DNA from: Mariniblastus sp964414815
Lineage (GTDB): Bacteria; Planctomycetota; Planctomycetia; Pirellulales; Pirellulaceae
Assembly: GCA_964414815.1 (NCBI GenBank)
Contig: CAYPXY010000013.1
Location: forward strand, 1 to 64,000
DNA: 64,000 bases
Direction: 5' to 3'
A program made the position numbers and the translations under genes. The notes beneath the pieces are model-generated. The model made no database searches. It was not told the origin of the DNA and saw nothing but the letters and a program-made list of their open reading frames with translations. Shown here piece by piece: positions 55,462 to 64,000 of this stretch (position 1 is the stretch's first letter; each line of letters starts with the position of its first letter).

Positions 55462-57830
55462 TTTTCAATCCCCTTTTTCATGGTAAACGGATCGCTGGTC
55501 GCCACCAGAACGATCAAGTCCACCATTGGATAATCTTTTTCCTGCAACGACTCCATGATCGCATCCATGGCACATTCGTCATAGTATTCCATGCCCCGAC
55601 CCGTCGCATAGACCAGCATTTTCTCCGTAAAGCACCGGATAAACTGATTTCGCAGGTCATTCCGTATGGTTCCTTGCAGTTCAATGGCATTTGAAAACCG
55701 CAATCCGTCGGGAAGCTCACCGTTGGCGTCGATGGGCAACCCTTCCTCAGTGTCTCGATACCGTCCAACCGCATCGAAATGCTCCAATGCAAATCCTAGT
55801 TGATCCATCACCTTATGGCAAACCGCACAATTCGGGTCGGCGCGATGCTGTTCCAATCGCTGCCGAAAAGTACCGGTTAAATCTTTCTGGTCTTCAATCG
55901 GCTGAGCGGCGGGATCGGGCGGCGGTGGTTCTTCGCCCAGCAAATTCTCCATGATGAATTTTCCGCGTTTAACCGGAGAGGTGCGAGCGGGATTCGAGGT
56001 CGATGTCAAAATGCTGGCATGGGTCAGTACCCCCGCTCGGCCGAACGGTCGCGTATCAATTTTTCGGAATTCATTACCCTCAATATCAGGGATACCGTAG
56101 TGCTCGGCCAAACGCTGATTGATAAAGCTGTATTCCACGTCCAGCAGATCCAGCACACTGCGGTTGCTGCTGAGCAAATCCGCCACCAGCAGTTTCGTCT
56201 CCTGAACCATGTCGTTTCGCAACTCAAGATCAACACCAGGAAACTTGACGGGATCAGGCTGCATCCCTTCGAGCTTCTGTAACTGAAGCCACTGCACGAC
56301 GAAATTATCGACTAAGGCACTCGATTTCGGATCGGCCAGCATCCGGACAATTTGCTTTTTGTATTCCTCTGGATCGTCCAGCAACCCTTTATGAGCGGCG
56401 ATAAAAAGTTCGTTGTCCGGCATCGAGCTCCAGAGAAAATAGGAAAGCCGAGTTGCCAGTTCATAATTGGACAGCCGGGATGATTCGTCTGATTCGCCGG
56501 GCGATTCGACTTTGAACAGAAAGTGCGGCGAAACCAGTACCGCCTGCAGCGGAAATCGCAAGGCAACTTCAAACCGATCCCCATCGGCACGGGCTGACTT
56601 GAATAAATCTGTCAGCAGATTCAGCTCCTCCTCAGTCACCGTCCGTCGAAACGCTCGCGAGGCGATACGATGGAGGATATTTCGGGCAAATCGGATTTGG
56701 GTCGCCTCGTTTTGGGGCACTTGATCGCGAATCAGCTCTTTGTGGCTTTCCGGCAGGTCCATATTGAGCGGCCCAGAAATCTCGACCGAATAGATCACAA
56801 GGTTCCGGTCTTCGGATTTCGACGTTTTTGTGCCCTCCTTGTAATAATCGTTGATAAACGACAGGAATAACTGACTCTTGCCTTCTCTTGCGTCCAACTG
56901 AAATTCATAGTCACGGGCTTCGTCGCGATGGTTGGAAACATCGCGTTCGATTTTCTTTCTTCCGCGAAAACTGGCTGTCATTTTTGCCGGCTCGTCACCC
57001 GCTTGATCGCCGCCGGCTGAAACAACAATGCGATACGTTCCGCCCTGCGGCAGCTCAACAGGTACTTCAACCGAACTATTACTGTAAAAAAGGATGGAAT
57101 CGCTCGTGAACCCGACGTTGCCGTTGAGCCTGAAAGAGGACAAGTCAGGCTGTGCCCGGACCATCAATTTGGACGGATCGACAATCGCCTGCTCGGTGAT
57201 TTCTTCAGCGGCCTGAAGGTATTTTTCCATCAGCGTCGGCGGCAGCGACAACACGTCAGCGATATTGTCGAACCCGTATCCCACGTCGTCGCCCGGAAAA
57301 TCATCGGCCGGAACATAATCGACGCCCAACAAGTCACGGATGGTATTGCGGTACTCAGTCCGGTTGAGCCTCCGCAACGTCACTCGCCCGGGATTGATCG
57401 CCATGCAGTCCGCGACATTGAGCGTCTCGTCAAGCCAGCGAGTGATGGCGTTGAAGTTGTCTTCGCTCAGTGGCGATTCATCAGCCGGCGGCATTTCGCG
57501 GGACTCAACGCGATGCTCAAGACGTTTCCAGCGTTTGTGATCGGCCAGGATTTCGTCGATTTGCTTGAACTGTTCGATATTGAAACCCGCATCGGCAGAG
57601 TCACCTGAATGGCAACTCGAACAGTGTTCGGCAAAAAGCGGCTTGATCGTATCGTTGAATTCACGCTGAAGCTTGCGAAGCCTGTCATCGGATTGGGCAG
57701 AAACCGAATGGGTCAACGCGCAAAAAAACGCGATGATGAGTAACCCCCGTTTCCTGCCCCAGTACGAAGGTCGTGAACGATTCAAAGAATGATGGTTGAG
57801 GTTGATAATCACTCTTTCATCATACGCCAT
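55458..57830 (-). CDS. PSCyt1/DUF1587-DUF1592-DUF1588-DUF1585 cytochrome-like protein
   Basis: About 790 residues from ATG 57830 (frame extends upstream through a hairpin that is not likely to be coding). A signal peptide (GLLIIAFFCALTHSVSAQ) leads into a heme-binding PSCyt1 domain with the C-S-S-C-H motif (FAEHCSSCHSGDSADAGFN). Planctomycete cytochrome domains follow: TLRRLNRTEYRNTIRDLLGVD, a carbohydrate-binding-like beta domain (about 230-360), EEELNLLTDLFKSAR, LSYFLWSSMPDNELF, TSPVKRGKFIMENLLGEEPPPPDP, NCAVCHKVMDQLGFALEHFDAVGRYR (a second CxxCH) and FTEKMLVYATGRG. It is thought to be an exported electron-transfer or sugar-oxidising partner of the DUF1552 protein. Confidence 0.88.
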   Translation of the reverse strand: MAYDERVIINLNHHSLNRSRPSYWGRKRGLLIIAFFCALTHSVSAQSDDRLRKLQREFNDTIKPLFAEHCSSCHSGDSADAGFNIEQFKQIDEILADHKRWKRLEHRVESREMPPADESPLSEDNFNAITRWLDETLNVADCMAINPGRVTLRRLNRTEYRNTIRDLLGVDYVPADDFPGDDVGYGFDNIADVLSLPPTLMEKYLQAAEEITEQAIVDPSKLMVRAQPDLSSFRLNGNVGFTSDSILFYSNSSVEVPVELPQGGTYRIVVSAGGDQAGDEPAKMTASFRGRKKIERDVSNHRDEARDYEFQLDAREGKSQLFLSFINDYYKEGTKTSKSEDRNLVIYSVEISGPLNMDLPESHKELIRDQVPQNEATQIRFARNILHRIASRAFRRTVTEEELNLLTDLFKSARADGDRFEVALRFPLQAVLVSPHFLFKVESPGESDESSRLSNYELATRLSYFLWSSMPDNELFIAAHKGLLDDPEEYKKQIVRMLADPKSSALVDNFVVQWLQLQKLEGMQPDPVKFPGVDLELRNDMVQETKLLVADLLSSNRSVLDLLDVEYSFINQRLAEHYGIPDIEGNEFRKIDTRPFGRAGVLTHASILTSTSNPARTSPVKRGKFIMENLLGEEPPPPDPAAQPIEDQKDLTGTFRQRLEQHRADPNCAVCHKVMDQLGFALEHFDAVGRYRDTEEGLPIDANGELPDGLRFSNAIELQGTIRNDLRNQFIRCFTEKMLVYATGRGMEYYDECAMDAIMESLQEKDYPMVDLIVLVATSDPFTMKKGIEK

Positions 57831-57842
57831 TTGGCTGAAAAA

Positions 57843-57907
57843 GTGGGATAGACGTAGACGTCTCCCCCACGATAAAGGTGTCTGACAGACGTGGACGTCT
57901 ATCCCAC
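57843..57907. repeat. Imperfect inverted repeat upstream of the PSCyt1 gene
   Basis: Arms 57843-57862 and 57888-57907 match at 18 of 20 positions (GTGGGATAGACGT core). It lies just upstream of the PSCyt1 start. The rest of 57831-58185 shows no gene. Confidence 0.7.
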
Positions 57908-58185
57908 ATGCCTCCCACATTGACTCGAAATACCCCCCAAAAATGCGATTATCTTCCCTAAAACCCGCGTTTTTAGCCGCATTTTGCCCCCGTTCCTGGC
58001 AATTTTGTTAAAAAATGCCGAGTTTTACGGGTTTTTCGGCTAAGTTCACTTGTATCTTGGCACCAAAACAGTCTAATTTGCCGATCATCGAAACACTTTT
58101 CGGCGGGTAAGCCATCGGGGCTTTGACCGTCCGATACATTACAAATTCACACCTTTCCCTTTCAACTTTATGGAGACCTGAGTCT

Positions 58186-58503
58186 ATGTCAAATCCAAAA
58201 GCACCTTCGAAATCGATTATTCTGAACAACCTGGCTGAAAGAACCGGTGCATCGAAAAAAGACATTTCGAACTTCTTTGATGCTTTGACCGCCGAGATCG
58301 AAGCCAACATCAGTAAAAAAGGCGGTCCGGGCCAATTCACCATTCCTGGACTTTGTAAAATCGTTGTCGTTGAAAAGAAAGCATTGCCCAAGCGGGAAGT
58401 CCGCAATCCGGGAACCGGCGAGATGCAATGGGCCAAACCACGTCCCGCATCTCGCGCGATCAAGGTTCGTCCACTCAAAGGCCTAAAAGAAATGGTGAGC
58501 TAG
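58186..58503 (+). CDS. HU/IHF-family DNA-binding protein
   Basis: About 105 residues from ATG 58186, with GGAG 10 bp upstream. The HU fold is clear: KSIILNNLAERTGASKKDISNFFDALTAEIEANISKKG, then the beta-arm segment GQFTIPGLCKIVVVEKKALPKREVRNPGTGEMQWAKPRPASRAIKVRP. It binds and bends DNA as a nucleoid protein; the beta-arm differs from canonical HU (GFGTF, RxPRNPxTG). A strong terminator follows. Confidence 0.9.
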   Translation: MSNPKAPSKSIILNNLAERTGASKKDISNFFDALTAEIEANISKKGGPGQFTIPGLCKIVVVEKKALPKREVRNPGTGEMQWAKPRPASRAIKVRPLKGLKEMVS

Positions 58504-58540
58504 TTTGCCGGATTGGTCTGATATAACGGTCAGAAATTTT

Positions 58541-58570
58541 ACCGCTGGGGAAAGCCTCAGCGGTTTTTTT
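58541..58570 (+). terminator. Intrinsic terminator of the HU-like gene
   Basis: ACCGCTGGGG / CCTCAGCGGT stem with a short AAAG loop, then TTTTTTT. It starts 38 bp after the stop. Confidence 0.9.
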
Positions 58571-58595
58571 CTGTAACCATTTACAGAGCGACAGA

Positions 58596-58752
58596 AAGTT
58601 TAGCCGCAAGCCGAAGCCGACCGTCATTCGTTTGCAACTATCGTAGAAAGCCGATCGGCTCATGGCTGAAGCTGAAAGATCGAGTAATGGTCGGCGCAGG
58701 CGCGACGGTAGGGTGCAGTTTCCGTATTCAACCTACCCGCCAATAATTCAAC
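58596..58752. repeat. MITE-like repeat, copy B (truncated)
   Basis: Begins with GTTTAGCCGCAAGCCGAAGCCGAC and shares the internal GGTCGGCGCAGGCGCG with copies A and C, but lacks the right terminal repeat and diverges earlier. It follows directly after the HU terminator. Confidence 0.75.
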
Positions 58753-58772
58753 CATCATCAAATTAAGATTTG

Positions 58773-58840
58773 GAACACTCATTTTCACTAATCTCCACTA
58801 ATCAGACAACGAAATGAGTGTTGATTAGCGTTGATTAGTG
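58773..58840. repeat. Imperfect palindrome upstream of the RlmM-like gene
   Basis: AACACTCATTT is complemented by AAATGAGTGTT, and CACTAATCTCCACTAATCA by TGATTAGCGTTGATTAGTG (16 of 19). A REP-like element; no coding frame. Confidence 0.5.
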
Positions 58841-58934
58841 TTCGCCTACATTTTCGGCCCGGCCTGGTACGAACGAGGCATCTCATGAAATTAGTCACCA
58901 TTATTTTTTTAAACGGCTGAAACAGCCACAAGGA

Positions 58935-60122
58935 ATGAACACCGATCCCCGATTTATTTTTGTCGTCTGTCAACAAGGCGCCGAATCGGCGGTCAAGACA
59001 GAACTCTCGACCACCCATCCCGAACTTCGACTGGCTTTTTCGAGACCTGGTTTTTTGACTTTCAAGGTCGATGAAGCCACCAAATGGCCGGAGAAGTTTA
59101 CTCTCAAGTCAACATTGGCTCGAACATCAGGCTGGATGCTGGGAAAAGTGCAGGGGACGGACGCCAATGTGCTGGCCCGCGATCTGATCCATCCGTTTCT
59201 CGGTGCAACCTCAACGTCTACCGGTGTCAACGACTCACACGCGCAGCGATTGCCGCCGATTCGACATTTGCATGTTTGGGAGCGGGATGCCTTGATGCCG
59301 GGTGAAAAAGGTTTTGAACCCGGCGCGACCGAACTGTCGAGCGCTATCGGCGAATTGCTGGCGACGCAGTTTCAAGAACATCGAAACCCATTATCGACGG
59401 AACCGAAACTGAAGCAGGTCGTCAACCGGATCGCCAAGCCTGATGATTGTGTGCTGGACGTGATTCTGGTCGAGCCGGATCAGTGGTGGTTTGGCTATCA
59501 CTATGCGACGACGGTTGCAGGTCGCTGGCCAGGCGGGGTTCCCTTGATACCGGATGAGACGGAACCGATCAGCAGAGCTTACCTGAAAGCCGCCGAAGCG
59601 TTGCTCTGGTCGGGGATCGAGATCAAGCCCGGAGATGTATGTGCCGAGATCGGGAGTGCCCCCGGAGGTTGCTGCCAGTTGCTGCTCGAGAAAGGGGCCA
59701 CGGTGATCGGAATCGACCCAGCAGAAATGGATCCATCGCTATTGAAAAACGAGCGATTCACCCACATCCGGCGGCGAGGCAACGAAATTAAAAAGAAGGA
59801 TCTGGCAAGCGTCAAGTGGCTGTTCGCCGACTTGAATCTGGTCCCCAACTATACGCTCGATACAGTCTCCGAGATCGTGAGCAACGAGCATGTGCAAGTC
59901 AAAGGAATGATCCTGACGTTAAAGTTGGCCGATTGGAAACTGCTGGCCGACCTTCCCGCGATCCGAAAGCGAGTGGAGAGCCTTGGATTCAAGCATATCA
60001 AGACACGGCAACTCGCCTTCAACCGACAAGAGTTTTGTTTAGTCGCCGTTCGCGACAAGTTCATGCTGCGAACCATCAAACGCCGCCCGAAGGGGAAGAA
60101 GCGTAATACTTCTACCGAGTGA
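58935..60122 (+). CDS. RlmM-like SAM-dependent rRNA methyltransferase
   Basis: 395 residues. The N-terminal ~200 resemble the THUMP-containing part. The Rossmann domain is FtsJ-like: CAEIGSAPGGCCQLLLEKGATVIGIDP, then WLFADLN and MILTLKLADWKLL, giving the K-D-K-E catalytic residues. A Lys-rich C-terminus follows. RlmM 2'-O-methylates C2498 in 23S rRNA; the exact target here is inferred. An AGGA lies just before the ATG. Confidence 0.82.
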   Translation: MNTDPRFIFVVCQQGAESAVKTELSTTHPELRLAFSRPGFLTFKVDEATKWPEKFTLKSTLARTSGWMLGKVQGTDANVLARDLIHPFLGATSTSTGVNDSHAQRLPPIRHLHVWERDALMPGEKGFEPGATELSSAIGELLATQFQEHRNPLSTEPKLKQVVNRIAKPDDCVLDVILVEPDQWWFGYHYATTVAGRWPGGVPLIPDETEPISRAYLKAAEALLWSGIEIKPGDVCAEIGSAPGGCCQLLLEKGATVIGIDPAEMDPSLLKNERFTHIRRRGNEIKKKDLASVKWLFADLNLVPNYTLDTVSEIVSNEHVQVKGMILTLKLADWKLLADLPAIRKRVESLGFKHIKTRQLAFNRQEFCLVAVRDKFMLRTIKRRPKGKKRNTSTE

Positions 60123-60156
60123 ATTAGCCGTGAAGCTACCGTTCACGGATGGATAG

Positions 60157-60415
60157 AACGTTTAGCCGCAAGCCGAAGCCGACCTCTAGTCGTTTTTGGC
60201 TGTCGAAATTAGCCGATCAATCAAGGGTTGAAGTCGGAAAATCGAATAATGGTCGGCGCAGGCGCGCGTAGGTTGCAGCCTCTTTAGTCAACCTGCCTGC
60301 CATTCAAAACCCAGCAAACCGGTGGCCGGCGCGCCTTTGGGGGTTGCCGATTGAACGATCTCGTTGTTGCAGTACATTTCTGGCGGCAACCCCCGACGGC
60401 TTGCGGCTAAACGTT
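60157..60415. repeat. MITE-like repeat, copy C (259 bp), best preserved
   Basis: Perfect 19-bp terminal inverted repeats AACGTTTAGCCGCAAGCCG / CGGCTTGCGGCTAAACGTT at 60157-60175 and 60397-60415. The interior matches copy A over almost the full length. It lies in the 331-bp gap before the kinase stop. Confidence 0.9.
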
Positions 60416-60453
60416 TCGCTTGTCGTGAAGGCTACCACTTTTGAAGTTGCGTC

Positions 60454-61365
60454 TCACGCCCTCTCTGACTTTACATTACTAATCGAACCCAAAAACGCCT
60501 TGCAACTTGGCATTCGTTTCTCTGGGTCGCCGTTCAGGCACTTGTGAATGGCTTCTGCTAGCCGCTTATCCAGCTCGGGTCGCCGCTCAAGAATCGGAAC
60601 AGGAACATGCGTATCGTGGGCCAAGGCGGCTTTGCCCGTTGTATCGGTGGCGTTCCATGGATGCTCAAAGGTCAACAAACGGTAAACCGTTACGCCAAAC
60701 GAAAAAAGGTCCAGCCGGGTGCTGGTCTCGCGTCGCCGGACGATTTCTGGCGCCATGTACTGCGGTGTCCCCGTTCGATTGCCGGGCTGGCGGAACGGAG
60801 GCTGGTCGGGAACCGTCAATCCAAAGTCGATCAGCTTTACAAACGAATGGTCGCGGCCGCAAATAAAGTTCCGTGGACAAATATCTCGATGGATGTAACC
60901 ATGATCGTGTACCGCCTGAATCGATTCCGCCATTTGGCGAATCAGCGTTAACCGGTCGGGAAAAAGGCTCGCATCTTTCTTGTAGATCACCGTATCAAGC
61001 CCCGGACCGTTGACATATTCCATCAGAATATACTCCTCTCCCTTGGTGGTCAGACCGTACTCATGCGTGACCACCACACGGGGGTGCTTGATTCGCATCC
61101 CGATTTCGCCTTCATGGGGCTTATTCAATCCCTTGAACCGCCCATTGAAATAGGCCAACTTTTCCTTGTCGAGAAACTTGATTCCGTACAGCTGGTTAGT
61201 GCCGATTTCTTTGGCGACATGGAAGCGGGACATCGTCCCCGTAAACGAATGCCGGTCGAGCTGAAAACGGGTCGCCACGTCGAGCTTGGTCGTCTGAGGT
61301 CCGAAATGCGGTTTATCCGCTTTCGACTTGCTGGACTTACCAAAAAGTTTGTCAAAGATGCCCAT
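60454..61365 (-). CDS. Serine/threonine protein kinase, soluble
   Basis: 303 residues. A Lys-rich N-terminus, then a Hanks-type kinase domain: ATP-binding Lys in YGIKFLDKEKL, catalytic loop YIHRDICPRNFI, LIDFGLT, and the APE region GTPQYMAPEIV. Most catalytic residues are intact. No transmembrane or sensor domain is seen, unlike most bacterial PknB-type kinases. Targets unknown. It is 47 bp downstream of accD. Confidence 0.9.
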   Translation of the reverse strand: MGIFDKLFGKSSKSKADKPHFGPQTTKLDVATRFQLDRHSFTGTMSRFHVAKEIGTNQLYGIKFLDKEKLAYFNGRFKGLNKPHEGEIGMRIKHPRVVVTHEYGLTTKGEEYILMEYVNGPGLDTVIYKKDASLFPDRLTLIRQMAESIQAVHDHGYIHRDICPRNFICGRDHSFVKLIDFGLTVPDQPPFRQPGNRTGTPQYMAPEIVRRRETSTRLDLFSFGVTVYRLLTFEHPWNATDTTGKAALAHDTHVPVPILERRPELDKRLAEAIHKCLNGDPEKRMPSCKAFLGSISNVKSERA

Positions 61366-61412
61366 ACTCTGGCCCGCCCAAATAACACAAATTAGAAATC
61401 ACGAATCAGAAA

Positions 61413-62246
61413 TTACTTGCCGCAGTAGTCAATCGTTCGCGCAATTTCCTGCTTGAGCTTTGCGCGATGAACGATGCGGTCAATGAAACCATGCTTGAGG
61501 AGAAATTCGCTGGTCTGGAAACCTTCGGGCAATTCGATACGGATCGTAGCTTTAATGGTTCTCGGCCCGGCGAAACCAATCAAGGCCTTGGGCTCAGCCA
61601 GAACCACATCACCCAGCGACGCAAAACTGGCGGCCACCCCCCCCATTGTCGGATTGGTCAGCACTGAAATGAACAGACCTCCGCTTTGATCGTATCGCGA
61701 CAAGGCCGCGGAAACCTTGGCCATCTGCATCAGTGAAAAAATTCCTTCGTGCATTCGGGCGCCGCCCCCTGACCCGCTGATGATGATCACCGGCAGTTTC
61801 TCATCCGTCGCCCGTTCCACCAGCCGCGTCAAACGCTCGCCTACCACCGATCCCATGCTGCCCATGATGAACTGCGAATCGGTGACGCCGATCGCAACAC
61901 GACGAGCACGAATCATACCGGATCCGGTGATGGAGGCCTCAGATAAACCGGTTTTCTTTCGTTCTTCTACGATCCGGTCGGGATAAGGGCGACTGTCTTT
62001 AAACCCCAGCGGGTCGGCAGTCTGCAAATTCCCATCCCATTCCTCGAAGGTTCCTTCGTCGAGGACTTGTTCCATTCGTTGACTGGCCGAAACGTACATG
62101 TGGTAGTCGCACAGCGGACACACGCGTAAACGTTTCTCAGCGTCTTTGTTGAAAACAGGCGACTTACAGCCGGGACATTGAATCCATGTCCCCTCGGGTA
62201 TAGCACGTTTAGGTCGAACGGACACGTTGGTTTGTGTTAGTGACAT
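61413..62246 (-). CDS. accD: Acetyl-CoA carboxylase carboxyltransferase subunit beta
   Basis: 277 residues. An N-terminal zinc ribbon (CPGC at 24-27 and CPLC near 43) and the carboxyltransferase core: SGSGGGARMHEGIFSLMQMAK, PTMGGVAASFASLGDVVLAEPKALIGFAGPRTI. It transfers CO2 from biotin to acetyl-CoA, the first step of fatty acid synthesis. No accA is visible nearby. Confidence 0.96.
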   Translation of the reverse strand: MSLTQTNVSVRPKRAIPEGTWIQCPGCKSPVFNKDAEKRLRVCPLCDYHMYVSASQRMEQVLDEGTFEEWDGNLQTADPLGFKDSRPYPDRIVEERKKTGLSEASITGSGMIRARRVAIGVTDSQFIMGSMGSVVGERLTRLVERATDEKLPVIIISGSGGGARMHEGIFSLMQMAKVSAALSRYDQSGGLFISVLTNPTMGGVAASFASLGDVVLAEPKALIGFAGPRTIKATIRIELPEGFQTSEFLLKHGFIDRIVHRAKLKQEIARTIDYCGK

Positions 62247-62419
62247 TCAGTGTTGAATAAGTTGGCAGATACCCTCCATTGTCGCATAAAAGGGGACCCC
62301 AATTCAACGGTGGAACGGCATAATAATGAAAATTTTGAAACTTGTTCTGTCGGCAAGCAGTTCGAATGGCTGAAACGCGCTCATGGATGGAGGAGAATTG
62401 ACGGGTAGTTGGACAAGCA

Positions 62420-62546
62420 AAATACCCGTCACGAAGTGACGCAGGCGCATCGTTCCGAAATACCCGTCACGAAGTGACGACGGCACATAGCTGCGGGCTT
62501 CAGCCCGCAGTTCGGTAGGCGGTGCGCCCTGTGGTCACGAAGTGAC
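62420..62546. repeat. Cluster of short palindromes with GTCACGAAGTGAC and a REP hairpin
   Basis: GTCACGAAGTGAC occurs at about 62427, 62466 and 62534. The hairpin CTGCGGGCTTCAGCCCGCAG lies at 62491-62510. Part of the IS200-like element's flank. Confidence 0.75.
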
Positions 62547-62554
62547 CTTGGCAA

Positions 62555-63000
62555 CTACCCTAAATGTTCATCTTCGAATAGATGTTCAATTCGAAATTCA
62601 ATGCCGTGTTTCTGAAGTAGTTCGATATATTCTTCCTGAAACGTTTGTTTTCGATGATGTTCCTTTTGGGTTTGAATGTATCTTCGCACCGTTTCAATCT
62701 TTGAATGACTGACGGTGAACGCACCGTAACCAATTTGCCATTCGAATTTCGAACTCAAAAGGTCCGTTTCATTCAGCCACCTGGATGAACTGCCTTTGAT
62801 TTCCTGTAGCACCCTTGAGACCGCCACCTTGGGAGATAGTTGCGCGAGAATATGGACATGGTCTTCAACACCACCAATCTGAACCAAGTTGCCGCTCTCC
62901 GCCCTGATGATACCACCGATGAATTCGTACTACCTTTCCTCGATCGAATCAACAATCAGCGGTCGGCGGAACTTCGTTCCGAAGACGATGTGGTACGATA
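62555..63000 (-). pseudogene. IS200/IS605-type (REP-associated) Y1 transposase with an in-frame stop
   Basis: The frame reads SYHIVFGTKFRRPLIVDSIEER, then TAG, then YEFIGGIIRAESGNLVQIGG, HVHILAQLSP (H-x-H motif), and YIQTQKEHHRKQTFQEEY (catalytic Tyr region) to the stop at 62555. The stop falls where relatives have ERLY, a single-base change from TTG. A start ATG is also not in frame. Y1 transposases of this type mobilise or maintain REP palindromes; REP hairpins flank this one on both sides in inverted orientation. Confidence 0.8.
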
Positions 63001-63009
63001 GGTCATCAA

Positions 63010-63029
63010 CTGCGGGCTGAAGCCCGCAG
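63010..63029. repeat. REP-like hairpin, right flank of IS200-like element
   Basis: CTGCGGGCTGAAGCCCGCAG is a palindrome whose flanking bases are the reverse complement of the left hairpin at 62491. Confidence 0.8.
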
Positions 63030-63064
63030 CTATGCGCCATCGTCCCATCCGGGACGAGATTGCC

Positions 63065-64000
63065 CTAAGCTTGCATTATCGATGGCCCTACCGTCAGCGT
63101 CATATTCTCATCGAAACGGTACAACCGTAGTGCTTCATTCACTTGATCGAGCGTCACGGCCTCATAAGCCGCAGCCACCTCAGCCACTGATTTGAATGGG
63201 CGTTCGGTCAGCCACTGAGAACCAACCGAAAACATCCGGCTCTCCGTTCGCTCGCTGCCGAGCACAATCGCCGAAGCAACCTTGCGTTTGGCCAGCTCCA
63301 ATTCACGTTCGGTGACACCGCCTGCTACGAATTCTTGCTGCAGTCGCAGTAGCCGCTCAAGATTCTCCTGTGCCTGTTCAGGTTCACAACAAATGTAGGT
63401 CGACATCGCGCCGCATTCGTCGTACTCCTGAATGCCCGTGCCGGCGGACTCGGCAAGCCCTGTATCGAGAAACTCCCAGTACAATCGGCTGCTGCCATCG
63501 TCGCCGAAGATCGCGGACATGATGCGAGCAGCATAGCGTAGCTCGTCGTGAACCGATGGGCCTGCGGCCAACTGAATGATGTACTGCTGAGTCGAGTTGG
63601 GTTGATGCAGCGAAAGAAAGCCCGACTGGTATTCGGGCTTAATTCGAACTCGTGACGGATTGAAATGGGGCCACGCCCCGCACTGCATTTCTACCTGTTC
63701 CACCAGCCGATCAAAATCGACTTGGCCTGCCGCTGAAAGCCCGATATTCGATGGACAGTATCTCGACTGAAAGTATCCAAACATCTGGTCGGGCGTCATT
63801 TCGCCGACCGTCGTCTCGGTTCCCAATACGGAGTTTCCCAGCGAATGACCGCCAAAAAAGGCTTCCATTGCTTTCTCGAACCCGCCGTAAGGAGGCTGAT
63901 CGTTGTACATCCGAATCTCTTCGATGATCACCTGCTTTTCCGTTTCGAAATCGCTTTGGCGAAGAGCTGGCCGCATCAAGTCGCACAACAGATCGACAAC
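63065..64000 (-). CDS. M16-family (insulinase-like) peptidase, C-terminal part (5' end outside window)
   Basis: The frame continues past the right edge. Visible: ETEKQVIIEEIRMYNDQPPYGGFEKAMEAFFGGHSLGNSVLGT, PDQMFGYFQSRYCPSNIGLSAAG, then RYAARIMSAIFGDDGSSRLYWEFLDTGLAES, and a C-terminal QLELAKRKV-like segment. The HxxEH zinc motif lies before the window edge. M16 enzymes degrade peptides; the second domain (RYAARIMSAIFGDDGSSRL) is the non-catalytic half. There is no visible partner gene. Confidence 0.9.
   Translation of the reverse strand, partial: VVDLLCDLMRPALRQSDFETEKQVIIEEIRMYNDQPPYGGFEKAMEAFFGGHSLGNSVLGTETTVGEMTPDQMFGYFQSRYCPSNIGLSAAGQVDFDRLVEQVEMQCGAWPHFNPSRVRIKPEYQSGFLSLHQPNSTQQYIIQLAAGPSVHDELRYAARIMSAIFGDDGSSRLYWEFLDTGLAESAGTGIQEYDECGAMSTYICCEPEQAQENLERLLRLQQEFVAGGVTERELELAKRKVASAIVLGSERTESRMFSVGSQWLTERPFKSVAEVAAAYEAVTLDQVNEALRLYRFDENMTLTVGPSIMQA

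Noticed and set aside
57831..57920. N-terminal extension of the PSCyt1 protein
   Set aside because: It would be translated through the hairpin at 57843-57907 and displace the signal peptide.

Overview
The window looks like a piece of a planctomycete chromosome (Planctomycetota, probably Pirellulaceae-like). The basis is gene content: a DUF1559 pilin-like protein, a PSCyt1/DUF1587-1592 cytochrome next to a Tat-exported DUF1552 protein, PEP-CTERM proteins, a giant cadherin/LamG/C-type-lectin surface protein, a lone methanofuran-type synthase, and abundant small palindromic repeats. No rRNA or CRISPR array was seen; one tRNA-Ser was found.

Layout. (1) 1-9694, minus: one open frame of more than 3,230 codons that runs off the left edge. 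It encodes a DUF4347 giant surface protein (DUF4347, two seven-repeat propeller-like modules, CSLREA, beta-helix, LamG, C-type lectin, LamG, cadherin-like repeats). (2) 10022-17477, plus: divergent from it, a TolC-like channel, an HlyD adaptor, a GAF-HlyD protein and an M50-peptidase-HlyD fusion, with no ABC or RND pump in sight. I read 1-17.5 kb as a giant adhesin with a candidate dedicated, poorly described export machine. (3) 17.6-31.5 kb: housekeeping genes: ROK kinase, lepA, hslVU, isochorismatase-like hydrolase, RNase D, MfnB-like synthase, MATE pump, tRNA-dihydrouridine synthase, Tat-exported superoxide dismutase, galE.

(4) 31.54-42.85 kb: a decayed genomic island. The right end is the 3' end of tRNA-Ser(GGA), with a tyrosine-recombinase remnant just inside it. 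The left end carries a degenerate copy of the tRNA 3' end and its neighbouring stem-loop, followed by a serine-recombinase remnant. The cargo is metal-flavoured: two same-length Cys/His-rich exported proteins, each behind a 7-1-7 Fur/Zur-type palindrome, a DUF1559 protein and a DUF1559 fragment, two His-rich PEP-CTERM paralogues and a remnant of a third, a CobW-type GTPase with a CxCC motif, a NicO/RcnA-like transporter, and a Tat-exported oxidoreductase/methyltransferase pair. The island appears to contain an internal duplication, the right half being the degraded copy. I infer a zinc/nickel-limitation response.

(5) 42.87-64 kb: rho with a repeat-rich N-terminus, a thioredoxin-fold/YHS protein, an acyltransferase-like protein, a DDE insertion sequence with its ends, rpsA, ribD behind the DUF1552/PSCyt1 pair, an HU-like protein, an RlmM-like methyltransferase, a Ser/Thr kinase, accD, an IS200-like remnant framed by REP palindromes, and the C-terminal part of an M16 peptidase running off the right edge. 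Three copies of a ~259-bp MITE-like repeat lie between 52.6 and 60.4 kb.
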